From assembly GCF_023517795.1 (NCBI RefSeq), contig NZ_CP082928.1, forward strand, positions 4,464,001-4,528,000: DNA of 64,000 nucleotides, written 5' to 3'. The DNA comes from Pseudomonas fulva (GTDB lineage: Bacteria > Pseudomonadota > Gammaproteobacteria > Pseudomonadales > Pseudomonadaceae). Both the position numbers and the translations under genes were made by a program. Each line of letters begins with the position of its first letter. Position 1 is the stretch's first letter. Positions 1 to 9,045 of this stretch are shown here, in pieces. Under the pieces are notes generated by a model. The model did no database searches. It had not been told where the DNA came from and saw only the letters and a list, made by a program, of their open reading frames with translations.

Positions 1-1034
1 ATGCCCACTGGCAGGCCGATTCCTTCGGCCTCGGCATTCACCGCGGGGTGTTGATGACCGCCTTGCTCGGTGCGGCACGTGCAGCCGGGGTGACCATCCG
101 TACCGGCGTATCGATTTCGCGCTTCGTGCAGGCGCCCACCCATGTGCGTCTGCTTACCGACGATGGTCAGGGCAACGAGTCGGTGCTGGGCGAACACGGA
201 GCGCTGATCCTGGCCGACGGCACCCGCTCGCAGCTGCGTGCGCAGATGCAGGTGCGCCAGGTGGTCAAGGCCTACCCCTGGGGCGCGTTGTGGAGCATCG
301 TGCCGACCCCGGAGGGCGCCGACTCCACCGACCTGCGCCAGTGGTACCGCGGCTGCTCGCAGATGTTCGGCATCATGCCGACCGGCGTGACCCACAGCCA
401 GCGGCAAACCAAGCTGAGCAGCCTGTTCTGGAGCCTGCCGATAGTCAATCACGCTGCCTGGCAGCAGGCGGGCCTGGAGGCCTGGAAGGATTCGGTGCGC
501 AAGCTGGCAGGCGAGCCGGCCGACGCCTTTCTGCGCGCCATCGAGTCGCCGGAGCAGCTGATGCTGGCGAGCTACGCCGACGTGCGCATGCACCAATGGC
601 ATGACCGCCGGGTGCTGGCTATCGGTGACTGCGCCCATGCCATGAGCCCGCAGCTGGGGCAGGGCGCCAACATGGCCCTGGTCGACGCCGTGGCGCTGGC
701 CGATGCCCTGGGTACTTGCGGCATCGGCCAGGCTGCCGATCCTGCTGCCTGCTTCGCCGCCTATGGCGCGGTGCGCGGTGCTCACCTGGGTTATTACCGC
801 CAGGCCAGCCGCCTGCTGACGCCGTTGTTCCAGTCGCACAGCAGCGTGCTGGCGGTGCTGCGCGACAGCGCGCTGTTCGTGGCGCGGCATCTGCCTCTGG
901 GCCGCCAGCATGCCGTGACCACCCTGGTTGGCGCGCGTACCGGCTGGCTGTTCTCGGGCAAGGGTGCGGCGCCGCTGCATGCCTGGCGCAAGCCAGCTCC
1001 GGCAGAGCCGGTGCTGGAAGCGACTTCGGCCTAA
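1..1034 (+). CDS. FAD-dependent monooxygenase, 5' truncated
   Basis: The reading frame is open from base 3, so the gene begins before the window and the GTG/ATG codons near 48-56 are internal. The C-terminal half of a PF01494-type flavin monooxygenase is visible: a DG motif (ILADGTRS) and the FAD ribityl/pyrophosphate motif GDCAHAMSPQLGQGANM followed by an alpha-helical C-terminus. Proteins of this family hydroxylate aromatic or quinone-like substrates with NAD(P)H and O2; the substrate cannot be read here because the N-terminal GxGxxG segment is outside the window. Its stop overlaps the 3' end of the convergent MFS gene by 4 nt. Class is clear; reaction is unknown. Confidence 0.85.
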   Translation, partial: AHWQADSFGLGIHRGVLMTALLGAARAAGVTIRTGVSISRFVQAPTHVRLLTDDGQGNESVLGEHGALILADGTRSQLRAQMQVRQVVKAYPWGALWSIVPTPEGADSTDLRQWYRGCSQMFGIMPTGVTHSQRQTKLSSLFWSLPIVNHAAWQQAGLEAWKDSVRKLAGEPADAFLRAIESPEQLMLASYADVRMHQWHDRRVLAIGDCAHAMSPQLGQGANMALVDAVALADALGTCGIGQAADPAACFAAYGAVRGAHLGYYRQASRLLTPLFQSHSSVLAVLRDSALFVARHLPLGRQHAVTTLVGARTGWLFSGKGAAPLHAWRKPAPAEPVLEATSA

Positions 1035-2236
1035 GCGGTGGCCCGGGTCTTCTGCACGTGCCAAGCCCAGAGGAACACCAGGAGGCCGGCTACTGCGGTC
1101 GCCGCGCCGATATAGCCGGTCGAGGTCCAGCCGAACCCGGCGCTGATCGCCAGGCCACCGAGCCACGGGCCCAGGGCATTGGCGATGTTGAAGGCGGCAT
1201 GGTTGGACGCCGCGGCGAGCGTCTGGGCGCCGGTGGCCACGTCCATCAGGTGGGTCTGCAAGGCTGGTGACAGGGCGGCGATGGTGCCCAGGGCGAGAAT
1301 CGCCGGCAGCACCGTCCACAGCGAGTGGGTGGCGGTCGGCAGCACCAGCAGTACCAGCGCGCTCCACAGCAGGATCCAGGCCACCGACTTGAAGCGCAGG
1401 CGGTCGAACAGCCAGCCGCCGGCCATGTTGCCGAGAATGCAGCCGACACCGAATATCGCCATGGCCACCGGAATCATCCCCGGGCTGACCCGGGTGACTT
1501 CCAGCAGGGTTGGCGCCATGTAGCTGAACACGCAGAACATGCCGGCAAAGCCGATCGAGCCGATGCCCAGTGCCAGCCAGATCGGTGCGCGATTGAAGGC
1601 GCGCAGCTCGTTGATCGGGCTGCTGCGCACTTCGCTGCGGTCCAGCGGCAGGAGCAGGGCAATCATCGCCACGGTGGCCAGCGCAATTACGCTGACCAGG
1701 GCGAAGGCGAAGCGCCAGCTGGCGCTCTGGCCCAGCCAGGTGGCCAAGGGGTTGCCGACCAGAATGGCCACGCTCAGGCCCATCAGTACCCGACTGACCG
1801 CCTTGGCGCGCTTGTGGGGCGGTGCCATGGAGGCTGCGACTAGCATGGCGATACCGAAATAGGCGCCATGGGGCAGCCCGGCAAAGAAGCGAAACACCAG
1901 CAGCGACAGGTAATCGGGCGCCAGGGCGCTGGCCAGGTTGCCCACGGCGAACACGCCCATCAGCAGCAACAGCAGGTGCTTGCGCAGCAGGCGCGAGCCC
2001 AGCAGGGCGAGGATCGGCGCGCCGACCACCACGCCCAGGGCGTAGCTGCTGATCACATGGCCGACCTGGGGTTCGCTGACGCCCAGATCCTGAGCCACGT
2101 TGGGCATCAGGCCCATGATGGAGAATTCGCTGGTGCCGATGGCGAAGCCGCCCAGGGCCAGGGCCAGTTCGATCAACAGGATCGCCCCGGCGCTCAGGCG
2201 CGGGGCGGCGTGGGCGGCGTGGGCGGAGCCACTCAT
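1031..2236 (-). CDS. MFS transporter, DHA1/AraJ-like
   Basis: A 401-residue inner-membrane protein with about 12 hydrophobic segments. It has the typical DHA1 N-terminal half (EFSIMGLMPNVAQDLGV) and a cytoplasmic loop of the GSRLLRKHLL type after TM2. The family contains proton-driven drug and sugar efflux carriers such as AraJ and YdhP. The ATG follows a GAGGT ribosome site. It is convergent with the monooxygenase gene (4-nt overlap) and lies 86 nt downstream of the binding-protein gene on the same strand. No substrate can be assigned. Confidence 0.88.
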   Translation of the reverse strand: MSGSAHAAHAAPRLSAGAILLIELALALGGFAIGTSEFSIMGLMPNVAQDLGVSEPQVGHVISSYALGVVVGAPILALLGSRLLRKHLLLLLMGVFAVGNLASALAPDYLSLLVFRFFAGLPHGAYFGIAMLVAASMAPPHKRAKAVSRVLMGLSVAILVGNPLATWLGQSASWRFAFALVSVIALATVAMIALLLPLDRSEVRSSPINELRAFNRAPIWLALGIGSIGFAGMFCVFSYMAPTLLEVTRVSPGMIPVAMAIFGVGCILGNMAGGWLFDRLRFKSVAWILLWSALVLLVLPTATHSLWTVLPAILALGTIAALSPALQTHLMDVATGAQTLAAASNHAAFNIANALGPWLGGLAISAGFGWTSTGYIGAATAVAGLLVFLWAWHVQKTRATA

Positions 2237-2322
2237 GGTTTACCTCATCGGGGGCGACGGATCAGGCGGGGCATTATTCACGCATTGGCAGGCCGAGAAA
2301 ACCTCGTTGGCCTGCCCGGCAT

Positions 2323-3111
2323 TCAGCGATAGCGCTGCAGGATGGCAGTGAACTCGCCGTTTTCCTGCATTCGCCGCATCGCCTCGAGCACTGCCTGGGT
2401 CGGTAGGTCGGGCGCGTCGCGCACCAGACACGCCACCTCGTCGCGCGTCAGCTCGTGGACTTCGTGAAGCTTGTCGGCCTCGCTGCGGCCTCGATTGAAC
2501 CACAGCAGCGCCAGTTCGTTGCTGATTGCATAATCGTAACGTCCGGCTGCCAGCTTGCGCAGTACCAGACCCTGGGTTCGCGCATCGTTGCGCCGCAGCT
2601 GGCCATTGTCGAACAGGGCGTTTAGGGTCGGGTAGTTGAAGCCCAGTACGGTGCCGATGGACTGCCCGGCGAGGCCCTCGGGGGCGACCGGTTGCGCGGA
2701 GCGGCTGACCAGCAGGTCGCGCTGCACCATGAACGGGGCGCTCCACAGGTATCCGGGATAGCTGTCGGTCAGCCAGTCCGGATTGACGTAGCAGCGCACG
2801 TCGATCTCCCCGTTCAGCAGCGCGCGGTGCACGCGCATGCGCGGCAGCACCAGCAGCCGGGCCTGGCGGCCGACCTTGTCGGCGAGGCTCATGGAGAGAT
2901 CACGGAGTATGCCGTCGACTGCCTGGCCATCGCGGATCTGCACCATCGGCATGACACCGCTCTCGATGATGGAAAACCGCAACGGATCTTCCTCGGCCAG
3001 GGCGGTGCCGCTCATCAGGGCAAGCGGCAAGGTGAGCCAATACGCCAGATGGCAGCGAACCAGGCGGGAAAAGGTGGTGTCGCACACAGAAGTGGTCTGA
3101 AATCTGGTCAT
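2323..3111 (-). CDS. periplasmic substrate-binding protein (SBP_bac_3-like)
   Basis: About 262 residues. I start at the second ATG (MTRFQTT...) because the first, 14 codons upstream, would add a charged extension before the signal peptide. A signal sequence ends near SGTALA-EE, so the mature protein is periplasmic. The fold is that of polar amino-acid-type binding proteins: a first lobe with GILRDLSMSLADKVG, then GQSIGTVLGFNYPTL, and a return segment near the C-terminus (VACLVRD). No permease or ATPase genes lie beside it, so it may be an orphan receptor or a binding-fold enzyme or sensor. Ligand unknown. Confidence 0.8.
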   Translation of the reverse strand: MTRFQTTSVCDTTFSRLVRCHLAYWLTLPLALMSGTALAEEDPLRFSIIESGVMPMVQIRDGQAVDGILRDLSMSLADKVGRQARLLVLPRMRVHRALLNGEIDVRCYVNPDWLTDSYPGYLWSAPFMVQRDLLVSRSAQPVAPEGLAGQSIGTVLGFNYPTLNALFDNGQLRRNDARTQGLVLRKLAAGRYDYAISNELALLWFNRGRSEADKLHEVHELTRDEVACLVRDAPDLPTQAVLEAMRRMQENGEFTAILQRYR

Positions 3112-3216
3112 CGGTCGCTCGCGTATGCTGAACGTTCGCCCATTGCAGAGCACGAAATTTTCAGATTACTGTTTTAAAAGGCTTTTTATGTGGTTCGATT
3201 GACTCGGCTTATTGGT

Positions 3217-3233
3217 TTGATGCTTTCAATCAA
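3217..3233. promoter_or_regulatory. dyad upstream of ahpC (candidate LysR-type/OxyR site)
   Basis: TTGAT-N7-ATCAA lies about 70-85 nt before the ahpC start codon. Pseudomonas ahpC is known to be OxyR-activated and LysR-type proteins bind dyads of this size, but the sequence does not match the ATAG-N7-CTAT OxyR consensus well. Weak call. Confidence 0.25.
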
Positions 3234-3302
3234 TGGGCTCTTTGGTCCACATGGGGCTACTATCCCTCCTGTAAATTTTTCAACCCTCGAAGGAGTTCAC
3301 AG

Positions 3303-3866
3303 ATGTCTTTGATTAACACTCAAGTTCAGCCGTTCAAGGTCAATGCCTTCCACAATGGCAAATTCATCGAAGTCACCGAAGAAAGCCTGAAAGGCAAGTG
3401 GTCGGTACTGATCTTCATGCCGGCAGCCTTCACCTTCAACTGCCCGACCGAGATCGAAGACGCCGCCAACAACTACGAAGCCTTCCAGAAGGCCGGTGCC
3501 GAAGTGTACATCGTTACCACCGACACCCACTTCTCCCACAAGGTATGGCACGAAACTTCGCCAGCCGTTGGCAAGGCTCGCTTCCCGCTGATCGGCGACC
3601 CGACTCACCAGCTGACCAACGCTTTCGGCGTGCACATCGCTGAAGAAGGTCTGGCACTGCGCGGCACCTTCGTGATCAACCCGGAAGGCCAGATCAAGAC
3701 CGTCGAAATCCACTCCAACGAGATCGCTCGTGACGTGGCCGAGACTCTGCGCAAGCTGCAAGCCGCTCAGTACACCGCTGCCCACCCGGGTGAAGTGTGC
3801 CCAGCCAAGTGGAAAGAAGGCGCTCAGACTCTGGCTCCTTCCCTGGACCTGGTCGGCAAGATCTAA
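3303..3866 (+). CDS. ahpC: alkyl hydroperoxide reductase subunit C (2-Cys peroxiredoxin)
   Basis: 187 residues, full length for AhpC. It reduces H2O2, organic peroxides and peroxynitrite in the cytoplasm and is recycled by AhpF. The peroxidatic Cys47 sits in FTFNCPTE and the resolving Cys166 in GEVCPAKW, so it is a typical 2-Cys enzyme that should form the disulfide-linked dimer/decamer. The start is set by AAGGAG about 10 nt upstream. ahpF follows 302 nt later on the same strand, with a hairpin repeat and a terminator in between, so the two are probably separate transcripts or a partly attenuated one. Confidence 0.98.
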   Translation: MSLINTQVQPFKVNAFHNGKFIEVTEESLKGKWSVLIFMPAAFTFNCPTEIEDAANNYEAFQKAGAEVYIVTTDTHFSHKVWHETSPAVGKARFPLIGDPTHQLTNAFGVHIAEEGLALRGTFVINPEGQIKTVEIHSNEIARDVAETLRKLQAAQYTAAHPGEVCPAKWKEGAQTLAPSLDLVGKI

Positions 3867-3912
3867 AAACGGCCGGGAAACTACTGCGCGTCGTCGATGC
3901 GGCGTTGAAACC

Positions 3913-3959
3913 AGGCTCGGGCTCGTCATTTACAGCTCGTAAACTCCTCGCCCGAGCCT
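3913..3959. repeat. REP-like hairpin in the ahpC-ahpF spacer
   Basis: A perfect 10-bp outer arm (AGGCTCGGGC / GCCCGAGCCT) encloses a second dyad, TTTAC / GTAAA, about 45 nt after the ahpC stop. Nested palindromes like this are common intergenic repeats in Pseudomonas and can stabilise the upstream mRNA end. There is no T tract, so it is not a classic terminator. Confidence 0.6.
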
Positions 3960-3979
3960 GATTTACTCGCTGGCGCTCG

Positions 3980-4007
3980 CCCTTCGGGCCAGCCTTTGGC
4001 TGTTACT
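3980..4007 (+). repeat. 28-nt repeat module, copy 1
   Basis: This segment starting CCCTTCGGGCCAGCC and ending GGCTGTTACT recurs with 1-2 changes at 5910-5937 (same strand) and at 6421-6448 (opposite strand) inside element A. Here it lies alone in the ahpC-ahpF spacer, which suggests it is a separately dispersed unit. Confidence 0.65.
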
Positions 4008-4105
4008 CCCGATGGTCGTTGCGCCTTGCCTCGACACCGCTCGCTACGTTTCCCAATCCGTTTTCCGCGCTGACCAATCATCCGCTGATTCTGGAAGCGC
4101 GCCCG

Positions 4106-4139
4106 AACGCCCGGGCGTAACCCGTCCGGGCGTTTTATT
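4106..4139 (+). terminator. intrinsic terminator before ahpF
   Basis: Stem AACGCCCGG / CCGGGCGTT with an 11-nt loop, followed by TTATT. It ends about 30 nt before the ahpF ATG, so it can end ahpC transcription or act as an attenuator of read-through into ahpF. Confidence 0.65.
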
Positions 4140-4168
4140 GCCCGAATTTCGTCATTGAGGACTCGTAT

Positions 4169-5722
4169 ATGTTGGACGCAACCCTTAAATCCCAGTTGAA
4201 GGCGTACCTGGAAAAGGTCAGCCAGCCGTTCGAGATCGTCGCGTCCCTCGATGACAGCGACAAATCTCAGGAGCTCAAAGGCCTGCTCGACGATATCGTC
4301 AGCCTGACCGACAAGATCACCCTGAAGACAGACGGCACCGACGCCCGCGTGCCGTCGTTCGCCCTGAATCGCCCGAATGGCAACATCAGCCTGCGTTTCG
4401 CCGGTCTGCCGATGGGCCACGAATTCACGTCGCTGGTGCTGGCCCTGCTGCAAGTCGGTGGCCACCCGTCGAAGCTCGCCGCCGAAGTGATCGAGCAGAT
4501 CCAGAACCTGGAAGGCGAATTCAACTTCGAGACCTACTTCTCGCTGTCCTGCCAGAACTGCCCGGACGTGGTCCAGGCGCTGAACCTGATGGCCGTGCTC
4601 AACCCGAACATCCGCCATGTCGCCATCGACGGCGCGCTGTTCCAGGATGAAGTCGAGTCCCGCCAGATCATGTCGGTACCGAGCATCTACCTGAACGGCG
4701 AATTGTTCGGCCAGGGCCGTATGGACGCCGAGCAGATCCTCGCCAAGATCGACACCGGCGCTTCGGCCCGCGATGCCGAGAAGCTCAACGCCAAGCAAGC
4801 TTTCGACGTGCTGGTCATCGGTGGCGGCCCGGCCGGTGCTGCAGCGGCCATCTACGCCGCCCGTAAAGGCATCCGCACCGGCGTCGCCGCCGAGCGTTTC
4901 GGCGGCCAGGTGCTCGACACCATGGCCATCGAGAACTTCATCTCGGTGCAGGAAACCGAAGGCCCGAAACTGGCCCGCGCCCTGGAAGAGCACGTCAAGC
5001 AGTACGAAGTCGACATCATGAACCTGCAGCGTGCCAGCGCGCTGATCCCGGCCTCCAGCGAAGGTGGCCTGCATGAAGTGAAGTTCGAGAGCGGCGCGAG
5101 CCTGAAAGCCAAGACCGTGATTCTGTCCACCGGCGCACGCTGGAGAGAGATGAACGTGCCGGGCGAGAAGGAATACCGCAACAAGGGCGTGGCCTATTGC
5201 CCGCACTGCGACGGCCCGCTGTTCAAGGGCAAGCGCGTGGCGGTGGTCGGCGGTGGCAACTCCGGCGTGGAAGCGGCCATCGACCTGGCCGGTATCGTCG
5301 CCGAAGTGACTCTGCTCGAGTACGACAGCAAGCTGCGCGCCGACGCCGTGCTGCAGAAGAAGCTCTACAGCCTGCCCAACGTCAAGGTGATCACCAGCGC
5401 CCTGACCAGTGAGGTGAAAGGCGACGGCCAGAAGGTCACCGGCCTGGTCTACAAGGATCGCAACTCCGATGCGTTCATCCCCGTAGAGCTGGAAGGCATC
5501 TTCGTGCAGATCGGCCTGCTGCCCAACTCCGAGTGGCTCAAGGGCTCGGTGGAGCTGTCGGACCGCGGCGAGATCATCGTCGACGCCCGTGGTGAAACCT
5601 CGCTGCCCGGCATCTTCGCCGCCGGCGACGTGACTACCGTGCCGTACAAGCAGATCGTCATCGCCGTAGGCGAGGGTGCCAAGGCTTCGCTGAGCGCGTT
5701 CGATCACCTGATCCGTAGTTGA
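4169..5722 (+). CDS. ahpF: alkyl hydroperoxide reductase subunit F (AhpC reductase)
   Basis: 517 residues, close to the 521 of the E. coli enzyme. It moves electrons from NADH through FAD and two dithiol centres to AhpC. The N-terminal double thioredoxin-fold domain carries Cys128-x-x-Cys131 (SCQNCP). The FAD-binding GGGPAG lies near 218-223, the thioredoxin-reductase-like CPHC pair is Cys344/Cys347, and the NADH-binding GGGNSG follows shortly after. The C-terminal FAD motif is GIFAAGDVT. It is transcribed with ahpC and followed by a strong terminator. All redox residues are intact. Confidence 0.98.
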   Translation: MLDATLKSQLKAYLEKVSQPFEIVASLDDSDKSQELKGLLDDIVSLTDKITLKTDGTDARVPSFALNRPNGNISLRFAGLPMGHEFTSLVLALLQVGGHPSKLAAEVIEQIQNLEGEFNFETYFSLSCQNCPDVVQALNLMAVLNPNIRHVAIDGALFQDEVESRQIMSVPSIYLNGELFGQGRMDAEQILAKIDTGASARDAEKLNAKQAFDVLVIGGGPAGAAAAIYAARKGIRTGVAAERFGGQVLDTMAIENFISVQETEGPKLARALEEHVKQYEVDIMNLQRASALIPASSEGGLHEVKFESGASLKAKTVILSTGARWREMNVPGEKEYRNKGVAYCPHCDGPLFKGKRVAVVGGGNSGVEAAIDLAGIVAEVTLLEYDSKLRADAVLQKKLYSLPNVKVITSALTSEVKGDGQKVTGLVYKDRNSDAFIPVELEGIFVQIGLLPNSEWLKGSVELSDRGEIIVDARGETSLPGIFAAGDVTTVPYKQIVIAVGEGAKASLSAFDHLIRS

Positions 5723-5738
5723 TCAACTGATGCATATG

Positions 5739-5766
5739 AAAACGGGCCCAGCGGGCCCGTTTTTTT
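5739..5766 (+). terminator. intrinsic terminator after ahpF
   Basis: ACGGGCCC-AGC-GGGCCCGT stem, A tract before and seven T after, beginning 17 nt after the ahpF stop. The A tract makes it potentially bidirectional. Confidence 0.9.
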
Positions 5767-5796
5767 GTGTTCCGCAGAGCTTGGGGGATGGTGACA

Positions 5797-6634
5797 CCGG
5801 ACTGGCAATAAAGCGTTCGTTGCCGATGGCTTGGCACTCTCCATTAACCCGCCGCCTGGTCTGATAGGTTTCGCCCCTTACGGGCGAGTCACTTGATTCG
5901 CTGCGCTTACCCTTCGGGCCAGCCTACGGCTGTTACTTCGCTGCGCTTCGTAGCTCTTGCTTGCCCAAGAGAAAGTAACCAAAGAGAAGGGCACCCCACC
6001 ATCCGGGCTAGGCGCCCCCGCCCTGCTGCGCCGGGGTTCCCTCGCTCCATCACCACTCCAGGGGCACGTCCGGATGCGGCCCACTGACTAAGGGCCATCC
6101 CTGCCTAGGCGGCCCCGGCCATCGCAGCTCTCGCGGCATCCATGCCGCTCAACCCCTTACACAGCGATTCCACTCGGCCTCCTGAAGGGGACTTGGGCGT
6201 CGTCTGTGAGATCGCAGCTCAAGAGCAAAAGCAGACGCTGCCGAACTTGAGTCCGTGGAAATCTTGCAAGCTCGCGCTTCGGTCCCGTCAGGAGGCCGAG
6301 TGGAGGTGTTGCGTAGGGGAGCGAGCCGCATGGATGCGGCGAGAGGCTTAATGGGCCAGGGAAGGCCCATGTAAGCCGGCCCCCGGAGCGGCGCCGGAGC
6401 GAGGAAACGCAGCGAAGCGGAGTAACAGCCGCAGGCTGGCCCGAAGGGTGAGCAAAGCGAATCAAGTTTCGCGCAGCGAAACCCGGATGTCGGGGTGCCC
6501 TTCTTTGCCACACCTTTCTTGGGCAAGCAAGAAAGGTGTGGCGCCCGTAAGGGGGGCAACACAATGGTTCAGTAGACGCGGTAATGGATAGTGCGAAGCC
6601 GGTAGGTGATACGCACACAAACTTGTCAGTCCGG
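5797..6634. repeat. long inverted-repeat element, copy A (non-coding)
   Basis: About 838 nt without a credible gene fill the ahpF to 6696 interval. The ends are inverted (CCGGACTGGCAA at the left, the complement of CCGGACTGACAA at the right), as are successive inner segments, so the whole unit is an imperfect palindrome. A second copy lies at 20716-21393. Copy A also carries an inverted pair of about 60-nt modules (about 5892-5955 and 6402-6468), containing the 28-nt repeat, that copy B lacks. A central core (6193-6281) is flanked by 22-23-bp inverted repeats at 6170-6192 and 6282-6303. No transposase is encoded. It resembles a non-autonomous mobile or REP-derived composite. Confidence 0.8.
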
Positions 6635-6695
6635 CGTCAAGCGTATCCTCCCCGCAAAAATGCGATGCCTTCTTTATGCCTGCTGGCGCCGCGAC

Positions 6696-7091
6696 TCAGT
6701 CGGTCTCGTCGTCACGGATCAGCACGTAACTGCTGCCATTCTCGTCATCCAGGCGCTCGCAAACGAAGTACATCTCCACCTTGCCCGCGTTCATGGCGGC
6801 CAGCAGGTCGCCAGCCTGGGGCGTGAAAAAGCCCTTGGCGCCGGGCTCGGCTTCGCAGGCGATCAGCGCGGTGACGAACAGTGCCGGGTCGGTGCCATCG
6901 AAGTAATCCTCGCGCTCGGCGGCGTCCCATTCCCGGGGCGGCTCGAACGGGCCGGTGAACAGTACCTTGGCGTCGCCCAGGTCCTCTTCCTCGGCGTCCA
7001 GGTCGTCTTCGTCCGGGCGGTAGACCGTGCAGTCCAGCGCGTCGGCGGCGTCCAGCACGTGCTGGCGGTTGGGGTCATCGGCTAGGGACAC
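6696..7091 (-). CDS. conserved-looking acidic hypothetical protein
   Basis: 131 residues from a GTG start (MSLADDPNRQHVL...), chosen because GGAG lies 5-6 nt upstream; the frame stays open much further but that extension is antisense to the carboxypeptidase gene. The protein is strongly acidic (a DEDDLDAEEEDLGD segment near 27-40) with an alternating beta/alpha pattern and no signal peptide or membrane segment. It is divergent from the M14 carboxypeptidase gene, with starts 139 nt apart. I do not recognise the family and assign no function. Confidence 0.7.
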   Translation of the reverse strand: MSLADDPNRQHVLDAADALDCTVYRPDEDDLDAEEEDLGDAKVLFTGPFEPPREWDAAEREDYFDGTDPALFVTALIACEAEPGAKGFFTPQAGDLLAAMNAGKVEMYFVCERLDDENGSSYVLIRDDETD

Positions 7092-7229
7092 GTTGGCTCC
7101 GGCTCTCAGTACAAGGAAGGCGCCAGTGTGCGGCGCAGCACCGCGCGCTGCAATCGTCGCGTGTGCATTTCCTCGGCGTCGGGAACCTGCGATGCTGCCG
7201 CCACCGTGAACACAGCAACGAGAACAGCC

Positions 7230-8360
7230 ATGAAGATCAGCTCGGATTTCGACAGCGGCAATATCCTCGTGCAGGACGCCAGCGACCCGCACAAGGTGCT
7301 GCTGGCCATGCGCAAGGATCTCAACAGCGATCACTTCCAGTGGTTTCATTTCCATGTCGAGGGTCTGACGCCGGGCGCGCGCCATGACTTCAGCATCACC
7401 AATGCCGGGCAGTCCGCCTACAGCCATGCCTGGACCGGTTACAACGCGGCCGCCTCCTATGATCAGCAGACCTGGTTCCGGGTGCCCAGCCGCTTCGACA
7501 ATGGCGCGCTGAACTTCGGCCTGGAGCCCGAGCATGAGCAGATCTGGTTCGCCTATTTCGAGCCCTACAGCCGTGAGCGCCACGCCGCGCTGATCGAACG
7601 GGCACTGGCATTGCCAGGCGTCGAGCTGCAGGCCAGCGGGCGCAGCATCGAGGGCCGTGACATCGAGCTGCTGCGCGTGCACCGCCATGGCAGCGCGAAC
7701 CGCAAGGTATGGATCATCGCCCAGCAACATCCGGGCGAGCACATGGCCGAGTGGTTTATGGAAGGCATCATCGAGCGCCTGGGTGACTCGACCGATAGCG
7801 AGCTGGATTCGCTATTGCAACAGGCCGATCTGTACCTGGTGCCGAACATGAACCCCGATGGCGCCTTCCGTGGCCACCTGCGCACCAACGCGGCAGGGCA
7901 GGACCTCAATCGTGCCTGGCAGTCGGCGAGCGCCGAGCGCAGCCCGGAAGTGCTGTTCGTCCAGCAGGCGATGCGCGGGATCGGCGTGGATCTGTTTCTG
8001 GATATCCACGGCGACGAGGAAATTCCCCACGTGTTCACCGCCGGTTGCGAGGGCAACCCTGGCTTCACGCCGCGCCTGGAGGCCCTGGAAAGCGAGTTTC
8101 GCCAGCGCCTGGTGGATAGCGGCGCCGAGTTTCAGACCCGCTTCGGTTACCCGCGCAGCGCCCCTGGCAAAGCCAACCTGGCGCTGGCCTGCAATTCGGT
8201 GGGGCAGGAATTCGACTGCCTGTCGTTCACCCTGGAAATGCCCTTCAAGGACCATGACGATACGCCGAACCCGCGGACCGGCTGGAATGGCCAGCGCTCG
8301 ATGAAACTGGCCGCCGACATGCTTGGCGTGGTCGGTCAGATGGTCGACCGCCTGCGCTGA
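7230..8360 (+). CDS. M14-family zinc carboxypeptidase (cytosolic carboxypeptidase-like)
   Basis: 376 residues from ATG 7230; the longer frame upstream lacks a ribosome site. An N-terminal beta domain (about 1-115, starting with the FDSGNI motif of the Nna1/CCP subgroup) precedes the catalytic domain. Zinc ligands are His167 and Glu170 (QQHPGEHM) and His260 (DIHGDEE). The substrate-carboxylate region shows NPDG at 208-211 and TN...DLNR at 219-228, and the catalytic glutamate is Glu336 (FTLEMPF). No signal peptide, so cytoplasmic. Bacterial members trim C-terminal residues from peptides or proteins; the target is unknown. It abuts the convergent hypothetical gene with no gap. Confidence 0.92.
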   Translation: MKISSDFDSGNILVQDASDPHKVLLAMRKDLNSDHFQWFHFHVEGLTPGARHDFSITNAGQSAYSHAWTGYNAAASYDQQTWFRVPSRFDNGALNFGLEPEHEQIWFAYFEPYSRERHAALIERALALPGVELQASGRSIEGRDIELLRVHRHGSANRKVWIIAQQHPGEHMAEWFMEGIIERLGDSTDSELDSLLQQADLYLVPNMNPDGAFRGHLRTNAAGQDLNRAWQSASAERSPEVLFVQQAMRGIGVDLFLDIHGDEEIPHVFTAGCEGNPGFTPRLEALESEFRQRLVDSGAEFQTRFGYPRSAPGKANLALACNSVGQEFDCLSFTLEMPFKDHDDTPNPRTGWNGQRSMKLAADMLGVVGQMVDRLR

Positions 8361-8891
8361 TCAGGCATGCTCGTGCAGGCTGCCGGGTTCATCCTGGGTG
8401 GCCTGCAACTCCTGAAGAATCTTCATCTTCTCGGCGATTTCCCTCTCGGCGGCGGCGCGCTGTTCAGGCAGCATGTTCTCCAGGTCTTCCTCGGTGATGC
8501 CGACCTCCTTGAGGATCTTGTCGCGCATCTTCTCCGCCGGGGTCATGGCCATGTAGGCCATGAACTCATCCCTGGCGCTCGGCTTGGACGGGGCCTTCTG
8601 CTCGTCGCTGGCCGACAGCGTGCCGGTATCCTGCAGGGCGTCTTCGCTCGCCCGATGGGGCGAGCTGTTGAGGGTCACGAGCATCCGTGCGAAGGCTTCG
8701 TCATAGGCCTGCTGGTGGGCATTCGCCTCATCGCTCCTGAACGTCGGCGCGACCCGCCCGTTTTCCCGTGGCTTGCCGGGCTCGGCGAGCAGTGCTGCAT
8801 CGCTGCTCTTCTTGAAATCCAGTTCCTCGGCGCGGGTGCGCTGCAGGGACGTGGCCATCGTGTAGGGATTGAGCGAACCGATGATGCTCAT
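8361..8891 (-). CDS. hypothetical protein, helical and charged
   Basis: 176 residues from ATG 8891, fixed by AAGGAGG 8 nt upstream; an in-frame TTG 48 nt earlier has no such site. The N-terminal half is low in order (rich in Ser, Ala, Lys). The C-terminal half carries a segment DEFMAYMAMTPAEKMRD followed by a long charged helix (about 130-165). No signal peptide or membrane segment. Proteins with this C-terminal pattern recur in pseudomonads without known function, to my recollection. It is convergent and adjacent to the carboxypeptidase gene. Confidence 0.75.
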   Translation of the reverse strand: MSIIGSLNPYTMATSLQRTRAEELDFKKSSDAALLAEPGKPRENGRVAPTFRSDEANAHQQAYDEAFARMLVTLNSSPHRASEDALQDTGTLSASDEQKAPSKPSARDEFMAYMAMTPAEKMRDKILKEVGITEEDLENMLPEQRAAAEREIAEKMKILQELQATQDEPGSLHEHA

Positions 8892-9045
8892 GGCGGGCCT
8901 CCTTGTCGTGAGCTTCTGGCTCAGCAAGGCCCGTGCCACTGCATCTCAATAAAGTAAGTCGCTGATATTCAAGTATATCTTTCATGAGGCTGACGCTTGG
9001 CGGGCAGCGCGTTGCCACCGGCGGCAATGCGCTGCCGGTGGTCTT

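Noticed and set aside
3926..5707. 593-codon open frame opposite ahpF
   Set aside because: Antisense shadow of a GC-rich gene: its composition (His, Gln, Val, Asp-rich) mirrors ahpF codons, and the sense gene is certain.
6157..6618. ORFs inside element A, such as a 153-codon minus-strand frame
   Set aside because: Similar frames appear in element B at other lengths; they follow the palindromic repeat rather than a protein, and no ribosome site precedes them.
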